Source: Verrucomicrobiota bacterium
Lineage (GTDB): Bacteria > Verrucomicrobiota > Verrucomicrobiia > Chthoniobacterales > Chthoniobacteraceae
Reading direction: 5' to 3'
NCBI GenBank assembly: GCA_009885995.1
Contig: VFJQ01000092.1
Span: forward strand, 1 to 64,000
DNA: 64,000 nt
This document shows, piece after piece, positions 43,517 to 52,130 of the stretch. The translations under genes and the position numbers were made by a program. The notes beneath the pieces are model-generated. The model was not told the DNA's origin, searched no databases, and was given only the letters and a program-made list of their open reading frames with translations. Each line of letters starts with the position of its first letter. Positions within the stretch are counted from its first letter, which is position 1.

Positions 43517-46500
43517 TGTGGCGGTGCAGGGGGATGGGAAGATCCTGCTGGCTGGCGACTTCAACGCGATCAACGGGCAGACGCGCAATCGCCTCGCCCG
43601 GCTGAATGCGAACGGCAGCTTGGAGAGCACGGCGACTTTCAACAACGGCACCGGGCTCGCGGGCGGCTCGAACCAAGGCTCCACCCGCGTGCTCTTGCAG
43701 GGGAATGGACAAATCCTGGTGACGGGAGATTTCGCCAGCGTGGATGGCGTGCCGCATGGCGGCATCGCGCGGCTCAATCCGAATGGCAGCATCGAGAACC
43801 CGGGGACATTCAATCCCGGCAGCGGGGTGAACTTCCTCATCCGCAGCGCGGCGGTGCAGGGCGACGGGAAGATCGTCATCGGGGGCAGCTTTTCCTCGGT
43901 GGATGGTCTGTCGCGCCGCAACGTCGCGCGGCTCAATGCCAATGGCAGCGTGGAGAGCGCGGGCACCTTCGCCATCGGCACGGGCACGAATAGCGTCGTG
44001 GATAGTGTCGTGGCGCAGGCGGATGGGAAGGTGCTGATCGGCGGGCTGTTCACGGTGGTGAACGGGCAGCATAGGAATGCGCTGGCCCGGCTGAATGGGG
44101 ACGGCAGCTTGGAGAGTCCGGGCGGCTTCAATATCGGGACGGGAGTAGCTGGTGGCCTGAGCGGGAGCGTGCTGGGCCTGGCGGTGCAGCCGGACGGGAA
44201 AATCGTGCTCGGGGGTTACTTCACGAGCGTCGGCGGGCAGCCGCGCAAAAATATCGCCCGGCTTAATCCCGATGGCAGCGTGGAAAGCACGGCGACTTTC
44301 AACCCCGGCGCGGGACCCAATGACCTCGTGTATTGCCTCGCGGTGCAGCCGGATGGGAAGGTGCTGCTCGGCGGTTCCTTCACGACCGTGGACGGGCAGC
44401 CGCGGGGAAATATCGCGCGGCTCCATGCCGATGGCACGCTGGAGAGCACGGCGACTTTCAATCCCGGCACCGGGGCAAACTCCGTCGTGTTTTCGCTCGC
44501 GGTGCAGGCGGATGGGAAGATTCTGCTCGGGGGGTTCTTCACCACGGTGAACGGACAGCCGCGGGGGAATATCGCGCGGCTCCATGCCGATGGCACGCTG
44601 GAGAGCACGACGACTTTCAATCCCGGCACGGGCACGGACAACTTCGTCAATAGTGTGGCGGTGCAGACCGACGGGAAGATCCTGCTCGGGGGAAATTTCA
44701 CGACGGTCGATAGCCAGCCGCGCGGCGCGATCGCGCGGCTGCTGGCCGATGGCAGCGTCGAGGGCACGGCGACTTTCAATCCCGGCACGGGAGCGACGGG
44801 CGGCAATAACTTCTTCGTTCAGGTCGGGAGTGTGGCCGTGCAGGCGGATGGGAAGATCCTGCTCGCGGGCGATTTTACCACCGTCAATGGCCAGCCGCGC
44901 AATCGCATCGCCCGGCTCCTGGCGGATGGCAGCCTGGAGAGCACGACCACCTTCAATCCCGGCAGCGGCGTGGATGGCCGGGTCGCCGGACTGGGCCTGC
45001 AAGCGGATGGGAAGATCGTGCTCTGTGGGCAGTTCAGCAGCGTGAATAGCCAGCCGCGCAACGGCATCGCCCGGCTCCTGCCGAATGGGAGCTTGGAGAG
45101 CCCTCTCAGCTTCGATTTTGGCAGCGGGTTGTCTTTCGGGCTCGAGTGCCTGGCCGTGCAGGCCGACGGGTCCATCCTGCTGGGGGGAACGTTTAGCACG
45201 TTGAGCGATCAGCCCCGCCAGAGCCTGGCCGCGCTGGCGAATGGCGCGGCCAGCCAGGCGATCCTCCTGCCGGATTTCACGCAGGTCTTCTGGCAGCGCG
45301 GCGGCACGGCGCCGGAGCTGAGCCGTGTGACTTTCGAGTTGAGCAGCGATGGCGGCGCGAGCTGGACCTTGCTCGGCCCCGGCACGCGCATCGCGGCCAC
45401 GCCGGATTGGCAAAGCCCCGCCGCGCTAACCCTTCCCCCCGGCGGGCTCCTGCGCGCGCGCGGCGTGACGATGAGCGGCTACAACGGCAGCAGCGCCAGC
45501 CTCGTCGAGCAGGTGACCGCGTTCGGCGCGGTGGCGAACCCGGTCGTCAACACCGGCGGCCCGGTCGTGGCGCCGGACCTGCCGCCGGGCACGAAGTTCC
45601 TCGATTTCAAGTCGGCACCAGACATCGGCGTGGCGAGCGGGCGGATCGTGACGACCGATGGGCGGAAACTCGCGGCGGTCTTCAACGAGCGTGGCGAAGT
45701 GCTGCTCCACGCGCAGCAGACGATGCCGGTCGGCGGCGGGGAGATGAGGGTGATCGCGAAGCTGGCGGCGCCCACGGGCGATGCGGTGCTAGCCACGCTG
45801 GACCGGCGCAGCGGCGCGACGGCGGCGGATGACCAGGTGCTCTTCGGCGGCTTGCAGGCGGGCACGCCGAAGGCAATGGCGCGCAAAGGCCAACTGCTCG
45901 CCGGGCTGCCGGGGGTGAAGCTCAAGAGCTTTCTGACGCTGGACGGAAACGGGCAGACGACCTTCTTCTCCAGCACGCTGAATGGTGCCGGGGTGACCGG
46001 GCGCAACAACACGGCGATCCTCGCGGCCAAGCCGCCCAGCGGGAGCGCGGGCTTGCCCGAGTCCGGCGCGATGGAGAGCGAAGTGCGCGTGCTGGTGCGC
46101 AAGGGGGACATCGTCGATGGCAACACCGTGCGCACCGTCGCGACGCTGGTGGGCTCGGCCGGCACGCTGGCCGAAGGCCGCTGGCGCGGGGGACCGAACT
46201 CGCTCGGTGTGCGGCTGACTTTCACGGACAAGACGCAGGCGCTTTACCTCATCCCAGCGGAGGCGAGCGGTCCCGCCGACTGGCTCTTGATCGGCAAGTC
46301 CGGCACGCTGGCGGGCGTGGATTTGCCGGCGGCGGAGCTGCGCAGCTTCCAACTGCCGGCCCATGCGCCGGGCTCCACGGTGTTCGATTCGTTGCTACGG
46401 GTCGGCGTGGGCGGGATCGTGCGGCAGAATAGCCGGGCGGTCTTCGACGCGCAGGGTGTGGAGACGCGCGGTCCGATCTCGCTGCGGCTGCTGGCGCAGA

Positions 46501-47045
46501 CCGCCGGGCCTGCGCCGGCGCAGTCGAACGTGCAACGCTTCCTCAACACGCTCGCCGGACTGGGACGCGCCTCGACGGTGATCGCGAATGCCACGCTGCC
46601 GGGGCAGGCGGTCTCGCGCGGGACGATCTTCGACGCGCGGCATGACGGAATGCTCGTGCCGATCGCGCGCCTCGGCGAGGCCGCGCCGGGGGGCGGGCAG
46701 TTTGCGCGGTTCGTGTCGGTGGCGAAGCCGGATGGGCCGGGCTACGGCGCGCTCGTCTCCGCGCTGCTGCGGGTCAGCGGACGCGACGGGGTGTCCGTGC
46801 GCAACCGGTCTGCCCTTTTCGGGCGGGATAGCACCGGGACCATGCGCCGCCTGCTGCGGGCGGGCGATCTGCTCGAATCCGCCGGCCCGGGCTCGACGCT
46901 CAAGCCCGTCCGGAGCTTCGTCGCGCTCGCCGCCGCCGCCGGCTCCATCGGTGCCGCTCGCGGCTACGATGCGGCGGGGCGCGTGAACGTGCTGGTGACG
47001 TTCACCGACCGGACGCAAGCCGTGGTGAGCGTTCAGGTGCCGTAG
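43041..47045 (+). CDS. Delta-60 repeat protein, 3' part with shared C-terminal module
   Basis: This frame takes over at the G7 tract: LFTRVNGQPRRSLARLNADG continues the interrupted repeat exactly. About 16 more delta-60 units follow (VQGDGKIVIGGFFTSVDGQT, NARLNANGxVESxATFNPGTG), then a second Ig-like insert (FWQRGGTAPELSRVTFELSS) nearly identical to the one in the 5' part. From about 45585 it ends in a module of about 486 residues closely matching the C-terminus of the FG-GAP protein at 17104-20808 (GVKLKSFLTLDGNGQTTFFS, RWRGGPNSLGVRLTFTDKTQ, SIGAARGYDAAGRVNVLVTF). The apparent ATG at 43041 lies before the tract and is probably not a true start. The likely role is a surface-exposed propeller. 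Confidence 0.8.
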   Translation: MGRWSSGGLFTRVNGQPRRSLARLNADGTVESTTTFNPGTGVDGQVLAVAVQGDGKIVIGGFFTSVDGQTRRGIARLNANGTVESTATFNPGTGVLGGVYGLAVQGDGKIVLVGNFISVNGQTRGQVARLNADGTVESLGTFNPGTGASGGVNTFAINSVAVQGDGKILLAGDFNAINGQTRNRLARLNANGSLESTATFNNGTGLAGGSNQGSTRVLLQGNGQILVTGDFASVDGVPHGGIARLNPNGSIENPGTFNPGSGVNFLIRSAAVQGDGKIVIGGSFSSVDGLSRRNVARLNANGSVESAGTFAIGTGTNSVVDSVVAQADGKVLIGGLFTVVNGQHRNALARLNGDGSLESPGGFNIGTGVAGGLSGSVLGLAVQPDGKIVLGGYFTSVGGQPRKNIARLNPDGSVESTATFNPGAGPNDLVYCLAVQPDGKVLLGGSFTTVDGQPRGNIARLHADGTLESTATFNPGTGANSVVFSLAVQADGKILLGGFFTTVNGQPRGNIARLHADGTLESTTTFNPGTGTDNFVNSVAVQTDGKILLGGNFTTVDSQPRGAIARLLADGSVEGTATFNPGTGATGGNNFFVQVGSVAVQADGKILLAGDFTTVNGQPRNRIARLLADGSLESTTTFNPGSGVDGRVAGLGLQADGKIVLCGQFSSVNSQPRNGIARLLPNGSLESPLSFDFGSGLSFGLECLAVQADGSILLGGTFSTLSDQPRQSLAALANGAASQAILLPDFTQVFWQRGGTAPELSRVTFELSSDGGASWTLLGPGTRIAATPDWQSPAALTLPPGGLLRARGVTMSGYNGSSASLVEQVTAFGAVANPVVNTGGPVVAPDLPPGTKFLDFKSAPDIGVASGRIVTTDGRKLAAVFNERGEVLLHAQQTMPVGGGEMRVIAKLAAPTGDAVLATLDRRSGATAADDQVLFGGLQAGTPKAMARKGQLLAGLPGVKLKSFLTLDGNGQTTFFSSTLNGAGVTGRNNTAILAAKPPSGSAGLPESGAMESEVRVLVRKGDIVDGNTVRTVATLVGSAGTLAEGRWRGGPNSLGVRLTFTDKTQALYLIPAEASGPADWLLIGKSGTLAGVDLPAAELRSFQLPAHAPGSTVFDSLLRVGVGGIVRQNSRAVFDAQGVETRGPISLRLLAQTAGPAPAQSNVQRFLNTLAGLGRASTVIANATLPGQAVSRGTIFDARHDGMLVPIARLGEAAPGGGQFARFVSVAKPDGPGYGALVSALLRVSGRDGVSVRNRSALFGRDSTGTMRRLLRAGDLLESAGPGSTLKPVRSFVALAAAAGSIGAARGYDAAGRVNVLVTFTDRTQAVVSVQVP

Positions 47046-47062
47046 GCGGATAGCTCCGCGCC

Positions 47063-47992
47063 CTACTTCATCCGGTCGAAGTTCTTCTTGAGAATCTGCC
47101 AGTCGGCCTGCCCTTCGACCTTCGCGCGATGGTCGGCGATGATCTTCGCTTCGTTCGCGTTCTTGGTCGGGCGCTGGACTTGGTAGAAAAGTCCGAACGC
47201 GCCGGGCCACGTCTGGTCGGCGAGTTTGTAGGCGGCGTATTCGTCGGTCACGTCGTGGTCGGCGGGGATTTCGGGGAAGGCGCCGCCTTTGCGCGGGTTC
47301 GCGGCGTCGAAGGCGCCGGGGTAGAACTCGATGCACTCGCTCAGGCACTCGATGTAGCTGAAGCCGTCGTGGTCCATCGCGGCTTCCATCATCTTGAGCA
47401 GGTGCGGGATGTTCGTGGCGGTGGAGCGCGCGACGAACGTGGCACCGGCAGCGATCGCCTGCTTCATCGGGTTGATCGGGCGATCCTGCGAGCCCCACAC
47501 GTCGGTCTTCGACTTGAAGCCGATCGGCGACGTGGGGGAAGTCTGCTTCTTCGTGAGGCCATAGACGAAGTTGTCCATGACGATGTAGGTCAGCTTCACG
47601 TTCTTGCGCGCGGTGTGGTTGAAGTGATTGCCGCCGATCGAGAAGGCGTCGCCATCCCCGCCGAAGACGAACACGTGCAGGTCTGGCCGCGAGAGCGACA
47701 CGCCGCTGGCGAAGGCGAGCGCGCGCCCGTGGATGAAGTGCGCGCCGTGCGCTTGCACGAAATACGGGAACCGCGACGAGCAGCCGATGCCCGCGACGGT
47801 GCAGATCTTTTCGTGATCGAGTTTCCGCTTTTCGATGAGCTTGTAATAGAGCGCGAGGACCGAGAAGTCGCCGCAGCCGGGACACCACGTCGGGTGATCG
47901 GCGGCGGTTTGTTTCTTCGTGAGCGGTGCGCGCTCGGCGGGGAGTTCGGCGGTGCCGCCGGCGGTCGTGCGAGGGAGGGTGAGTGTGCTCAT
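47063..47992 (-). CDS. korB: 2-oxoacid:ferredoxin oxidoreductase, beta subunit
   Basis: A 309-residue thiamine-diphosphate subunit. The Fe-S/TPP motif WCPGCGDFSVL is near residue 36, GIGCSSRFPYFV follows, and the TPP/Mg loop is GGDGDAFSIGGNHFNHTARK followed by YIVMDNFVYGLTKKQTSPTS. With the alpha/gamma subunit upstream (15-base gap) it oxidatively decarboxylates 2-oxoglutarate or another 2-oxoacid to the CoA ester, reducing ferredoxin. The 2-oxoglutarate choice rests on family resemblance and is not proven. Confidence 0.92.
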   Translation of the reverse strand: MSTLTLPRTTAGGTAELPAERAPLTKKQTAADHPTWCPGCGDFSVLALYYKLIEKRKLDHEKICTVAGIGCSSRFPYFVQAHGAHFIHGRALAFASGVSLSRPDLHVFVFGGDGDAFSIGGNHFNHTARKNVKLTYIVMDNFVYGLTKKQTSPTSPIGFKSKTDVWGSQDRPINPMKQAIAAGATFVARSTATNIPHLLKMMEAAMDHDGFSYIECLSECIEFYPGAFDAANPRKGGAFPEIPADHDVTDEYAAYKLADQTWPGAFGLFYQVQRPTKNANEAKIIADHRAKVEGQADWQILKKNFDRMK

Positions 47993-48007
47993 GGTCGTGA
48001 AACTGGA

Positions 48008-49819
48008 TTACTTCTTCGTGGTGAGGCGCAGCGTGCGGTCGAGGATTTCCTTCACCTTCCACGTGAGGCCGTCGGTCTTGGTGACGCTGCGGATGCGCGG
48101 ATCGCAGTAGCGGCTGCGCAGGATGGAGCAGAGCTGGCCGTGGCCGTAGAGGCCCTCGTCGTTCAGCTCGACGACGACGACGTGCGTGAACGCCTCGAAG
48201 ATTTTCTCGAGCCCGTTTGGCAGCGGGTTGAGGTGCTTGAGGTGCAGGCCGGAGATCGCTTCGCCGTGCTGGCGCGCCTGCTTCACGGCTTCCTCGATCG
48301 GGCCCTTGGCCGAGCCCCAACTGACGAGGAGCACGTGGCCTTCCGATGCGCCGAAGACCTTCGGCACGGGCAACTCCTCGGCGAGCTTGCGCAGCTTGTT
48401 GCGGCGCTTGGAATTCATCTGCGTGTGCAGTTTCCCGGAGCCGGTCGGGTGGCCGAGTTCGTCGTGCTCGAGGCCGGTCACTACGGGATACTTGCCGCTC
48501 GCCACGTAGGTGCCAGGCGCGATGTGGCGGGTGATGCCGTCGGTCGTTTCGAGGTCGTAGGGCTTATGATCCGCGACGGGTGTGAAGTCGGGGCCGATGT
48601 CCTGACAGACGTTTTCGAGATCGGGATACGGGAACGCCTCGATGCGCGTGCCGATGCCCTGATCGGAGAGGATGATCACCGGGGTCGAGTATTTGCGCGC
48701 GATGTTCACCGCCTCGATCGCAGTGTAAAAACAATCCTCCACGCTGCACGGCGCGATCACGACGCGAGGCGAGTCGCCGTGGCCGCCGAAGCACGCGATG
48801 TTCAAATCGCTCTGCTCCACATTCGTCGGCATTCCGGTGCTCGGTCCGCCGCGTTGCACGTCGATGACCACTACCGGCATCTCCGCCATCACCGCCCAGC
48901 CGAGCGCCTCGGTCTTGAGCGAGATGCCCGGCCCGCTCGAACCCGTCACCGCCACGCGCCCCGCGTAGCTCCCGCCGATCGCCATCGACATCGCCGCGAT
49001 CTCATCCTCGGTCTGCACGAAGGTGCCGCCGTATTTCGGCAACTCACGGCGGAGCAGTTCCATGATGTCGCTCCACGGCGTGATCGGATACCCCGCGCCG
49101 AAGCGCACGCCCGCGGCGATGATGCCGAAAGCCAGCGCTTCATTTCCGCTCATCACCACCTGCTGCTGGCCGACGTTTTCGCCCGGCTGGAAATTGAATG
49201 TCTGGTAAAGCCCCTGCACCTCGTGCCCGTAGCCGCCGCGGAAGCACGCGAGCGCCGTCTCCGCCACGGTCGGATCCTTCCCGGCGAAGCGCTCCTGGAT
49301 GAGCTTCTCGAGCTTCGACACGTTGAGCGAAAACATCCGCGCGATCAGCCCGAGCGAATACACGTTCTTCCCCTTGTCGCGCCCGGTGCCGCCGATCGCT
49401 TCCACCACGAGCGAGGAAATCGGCACGCCGACGTGATGATACGAGCCGAGCAGTTCCTCGTTCGGCTTCACATGATCGCTGTCGTAAAGCACGATGCCGC
49501 CGCGCTTGAGCGAGCTGATGTGGTTCTCGTAGCTGTGATCGTAAAAGCACAGCAGCACGTCCGCCTCGTCGCCCGCGCTGAGCACTTCGCCCGAGCCGAT
49601 GCGCACCTGGAAGATCGACGGCCCGCCCGAGATCGTGCTCGGGATGGTCATGAAGGTCATCACTTCCTGCTCGCTGCGCCCGGCCAGTCGCGCGAGGAAA
49701 CCGCCGATGGCCTGGATGCCGTCTTGGGAATTGCCCGCGATGCGGATGACGGCTTCGTGGATGGTCGAGACTTTCGGGGAAGTGCCGGGAGCTTGGTCGG
49801 CGAGGGCGGTATCACTCAT
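48008..49819 (-). CDS. korA: 2-oxoacid:ferredoxin oxidoreductase, fused gamma-alpha subunit
   Basis: A 603-residue protein. Residues of about 20-200 are the gamma domain (IHEAVIRIAGNSQDGIQAIG, GPSIFQVRIGSGEVLSAGDE). From about 220 the alpha pyrimidine-binding domain follows (GNEALAFGIIAAGVRFGAGY-PITPWSDIM, and EDEIAAMSMAIGGSYAGRVA). A later region has VVIDVQRGGPSTGMPTNVEQ and the C-terminal CoA-side domain. This gamma-alpha fusion is the usual bacterial KorA layout. It is followed by korB; no ferredoxin or delta subunit is present. Confidence 0.92.
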   Translation of the reverse strand: MSDTALADQAPGTSPKVSTIHEAVIRIAGNSQDGIQAIGGFLARLAGRSEQEVMTFMTIPSTISGGPSIFQVRIGSGEVLSAGDEADVLLCFYDHSYENHISSLKRGGIVLYDSDHVKPNEELLGSYHHVGVPISSLVVEAIGGTGRDKGKNVYSLGLIARMFSLNVSKLEKLIQERFAGKDPTVAETALACFRGGYGHEVQGLYQTFNFQPGENVGQQQVVMSGNEALAFGIIAAGVRFGAGYPITPWSDIMELLRRELPKYGGTFVQTEDEIAAMSMAIGGSYAGRVAVTGSSGPGISLKTEALGWAVMAEMPVVVIDVQRGGPSTGMPTNVEQSDLNIACFGGHGDSPRVVIAPCSVEDCFYTAIEAVNIARKYSTPVIILSDQGIGTRIEAFPYPDLENVCQDIGPDFTPVADHKPYDLETTDGITRHIAPGTYVASGKYPVVTGLEHDELGHPTGSGKLHTQMNSKRRNKLRKLAEELPVPKVFGASEGHVLLVSWGSAKGPIEEAVKQARQHGEAISGLHLKHLNPLPNGLEKIFEAFTHVVVVELNDEGLYGHGQLCSILRSRYCDPRIRSVTKTDGLTWKVKEILDRTLRLTTKK

Positions 49820-50056
49820 TGGGGACGATGGATGGCGGAGGTTGAGGGGCTTTAGGGTTGACCCGGCGCGGGCGCTTTTCTTGGCGATGCACCCGGGGAA
49901 ATGGGCCGGCAGGCTACGTGGCAGTGTCGGGCCGTCAAGCTGACGGGGCTACAGTCCAGACAACGCCAGCAACGACTCATCATGCACCATCGCGAATGTT
50001 TCGTTTGACCGATGAGCGCTCAGCGCTAGCGAGCCGCCCCTTTGAAAAAAGGATGT

Positions 50057-50097
50057 CGGGCTGTGGCTCAGCTTGGTAGAGTGCTTCGTTCGGGACG
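50057..50097 (+). tRNA. tRNA-Pro(CGG) 5' half remnant
   Basis: Bases 50057-50097 read as the first 41 bases of a proline tRNA: acceptor 5' strand CGGGCTG, D-arm GCTCAGCTTGGTAGAG, and anticodon arm CTTCG with loop TTCGGGA (anticodon CGG). After GACG the sequence no longer pairs. The anticodon 3' strand (CGAAG), variable loop, T-arm (GTTCGA-type) and acceptor 3' strand are missing. It is a truncated copy, not a functional tRNA. Confidence 0.75.
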
Positions 50098-50200
50098 GTT
50101 CGGGCCAGTGGGCTTGCCCCGGTTTGATGGACACCTCGTGGCGGCGGGGTGGTGTTCATTGGGCTAGGAGCCTGTCGGACTGAGCTTGTGGCGTTGGCGG
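50098..50200. mobile_element. Possible insertion-sequence end remnants
   Basis: Immediately after the tRNA fragment, ATGGACACC at about 50127-50135 and GGTGTTCAT at about 50152-50160 form an imperfect inverted pair around a GC-rich loop. At 50164-50175 the motif CTAGGAGCCTGT repeats that at 33860-33871 and continues CGGACTG, resembling an IS terminus. No transposase ORF is present. I read this as scars of one or two lost elements that cut the tRNA; the IS families are not determined. Confidence 0.4.
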
Positions 50201-50578
50201 TGACCCGCGCCATCGTCCGCGCCTCCTGCGCCGGCAGCGGCAGCGCGCTCTTTCTCATCACCCAGCTCAACGAGACTGACAGCGCCCCCGGAACGACCTA
50301 CAACGACACGATCGGCTTCGATCTGAGGCAAGTCTATTGCGCCTCGGTGAGCAAGGAGATCGCCACCGACACGAGCAGCGCGATCGGCGTGAGGGCCTCC
50401 GCAGCGGGCCAGGGCATCGCCATCTACACCCGCGGCTGGATCGACCGCCGCGGGGAAGTAGCTCCCGCCCCGCGCCTGCTCCGCGGCCCATCCGCGAAGC
50501 CCCCGCGGCATCCCGGCGCAGCGGACCCGTTCCACGCCATTCGGCGACATTTTCAGGCGCTTACCGCGGGGAGAGCGG
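50201..50578. other. Unassigned stretch with a fragmentary plus-strand reading frame
   Basis: A plus-strand frame open from 50149 reads SALFLITQLNETDSAPGTTY, NDTIGFDLRQVYCASVSKEI, ATDTSSAIGVRASAAGQGIA, then turns Pro/Arg-rich. The first part has ordinary residue composition and may be the relic of a larger gene whose start was lost at the IS-like scar. I do not recognise it. There are no RNA genes or clear regulatory structures in the rest. Upstream, 49820-50056 is a plain intergenic region with no gene. Confidence 0.35.
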
Positions 50579-52117
50579 TCAGCGTGCGGTCTTCCAATAG
50601 ACTTCCAGGCGGCAGTCGAAGCCGCCGAGATCGACGACGTGGCGGGACTGGAGCTTGAGGGAGGGCTCGGGGCTTTCCATGGGGAAGGGGTTGGTGAAGA
50701 CGAGGCGGCCGCCGGGTTGGAGCATCCGGGCGGCGAGGGCGAAGAGGTCGGCGATGAGGCCGCGGAGATTCGGGATGGGGATGCGCCGGCCGAGGGGGGG
50801 ATTGGTGATGAGGAGGGTGAGGCTGTGCGGGGGGAGGCTTTCGAGGCGGGGGAAGTCGCGGAAGTCGCAGCAGGTGAAGCGCGCTTCGATGGGGGCGAGG
50901 CGGGCGGCGGTGAAGTTTCGCCGGGCGATGTCGATGGCGGGGGCGCTGAGATCCGTGCCATGGACTCGGCGCACGCCGCCGAGGCGGGCGCGTTCGATCA
51001 ACTCGAGGCCTGAGCCGCAAAAGGGATCCCAGACGGTTTCGTTTTCCATGCGTCCAGCGAGGCGGGCCATGCAGGCGGCGAGCGGGGGATGGGAGGCGGC
51101 GGGCACGTCGCCGAGGCGATAGGGGTGGCGCGGGTCGGGGGTGAGCCGGGGGCGCAATTCGACGGATTGGCCTTCGCCGGTGGTATGGATGTCGATGGCC
51201 CACGGGGCTTCGCGGGGGTCGTTGAGGATGCGCGGGCAGAGCGTGTAGGCGCGGTCGGTCACGCGGCGGACGGCGGCGCGTTGGTGGCCTTTGCCGATGA
51301 ATTCGAGGCGATAGCGGATGGCGCCGTCGGTTAGGGCTTCGAGGAGGCGCTGTGCGTGGGGTGAGGCGATGGCGGCGGCGAGGGCCTCGGTGGATGCGGC
51401 TTCGTCGGCGGGCTTCACGAGGCCGAGGACGAAGGCCACGGAGCCGAAACACCGGAGGGCGAAGAGGTCGGCGAGGGTGAACGCTGTCGGAGCGGTGACG
51501 GTGACGAGGCCGGGGCTGACCTCGACGACGCGGAACTTCCCCTGCGCTTCGATTTCCTCGCGCATGATCGCTTCCAGGCCCCGGCGACCGCGCAGATGGA
51601 TCCGCACGCGGGAGAAGTCGAACACGGTGCGATCCAGGCGAATGGAGCTGGGGCTTTGGGTGCGGGCGACGCTGGCTTTCACGCGCTGGACGGTCTTCGG
51701 GGAGAAGCTGCCGTCGGCTTCAATGGCTTCGAGGGTGGCTTCGCCGCCGATCTTGTCGAAGGTCTGGCCGAGGAATTTCTCCTCCCGCGCGCTGGTGGTC
51801 TTCTGCAGGAGGGCGAGGAGTTCGGCTTCCTCGGCGGGGCCGACTCCGATCTTTGGCAGGGCGGCCATGGCGTAGCGGCGGATCTTTTCCTCGGGATCAT
51901 GGAGCAGCCCCACGAGCCATTGTTTCACGTCGTCTTTTTGCTCGGCGGGGCCGGATTCGGAGAAGACGACGCCGACGGCGCGGATGACGGCGACGGTGTC
52001 GAAGCGCTCGCGCGGGGTGGCGCGATCGAACCGGGGGACATGCTCCGCCCAGAGTTCCGGCCAAGGCAGGGCGCGCAGTTGCTTGTAGAGATCCTTGGCG
52101 GTGTTGCCGCTTTTCAT
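50579..52117 (-). CDS. RlmL/Trm14-like RNA N2-guanine methyltransferase with HEAT-like N-terminus
   Basis: A 512-residue protein starting at ATG 52117. Residues of about 1-170 are helical repeats of HEAT/armadillo type (EEKIRRYAMAALPKIGVGPA, EATLEAIEADG). The middle (RIHLRGRRGLEAIMREEIEA) resembles the THUMP and ferredoxin-like region of RlmL. The methylase has the SAM loop WDPFCGSGLELIERARLGGV and a catalytic NPPL motif (LLITNPPLGRRIP), where RlmL/Trm14 enzymes use NPP(Y/F). It probably methylates a guanine in RNA; the Leu in NPPL is unusual. It ends where the relic zone begins. Confidence 0.75.
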   Translation of the reverse strand: MKSGNTAKDLYKQLRALPWPELWAEHVPRFDRATPRERFDTVAVIRAVGVVFSESGPAEQKDDVKQWLVGLLHDPEEKIRRYAMAALPKIGVGPAEEAELLALLQKTTSAREEKFLGQTFDKIGGEATLEAIEADGSFSPKTVQRVKASVARTQSPSSIRLDRTVFDFSRVRIHLRGRRGLEAIMREEIEAQGKFRVVEVSPGLVTVTAPTAFTLADLFALRCFGSVAFVLGLVKPADEAASTEALAAAIASPHAQRLLEALTDGAIRYRLEFIGKGHQRAAVRRVTDRAYTLCPRILNDPREAPWAIDIHTTGEGQSVELRPRLTPDPRHPYRLGDVPAASHPPLAACMARLAGRMENETVWDPFCGSGLELIERARLGGVRRVHGTDLSAPAIDIARRNFTAARLAPIEARFTCCDFRDFPRLESLPPHSLTLLITNPPLGRRIPIPNLRGLIADLFALAARMLQPGGRLVFTNPFPMESPEPSLKLQSRHVVDLGGFDCRLEVYWKTAR

Positions 52118-52130
52118 GAGGAGATGACGG

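Noticed and set aside
47129-49855. A 908-codon plus-strand open frame over korA/korB
   Set aside because: It lacks recognisable domains, whereas the minus strand encodes well-conserved oxidoreductase subunits; it is a shadow.
50057-50130. A complete functional tRNA-Pro
   Set aside because: The anticodon 3' strand, T-arm and acceptor 3' strand are not present, so only the 5' half is supported.
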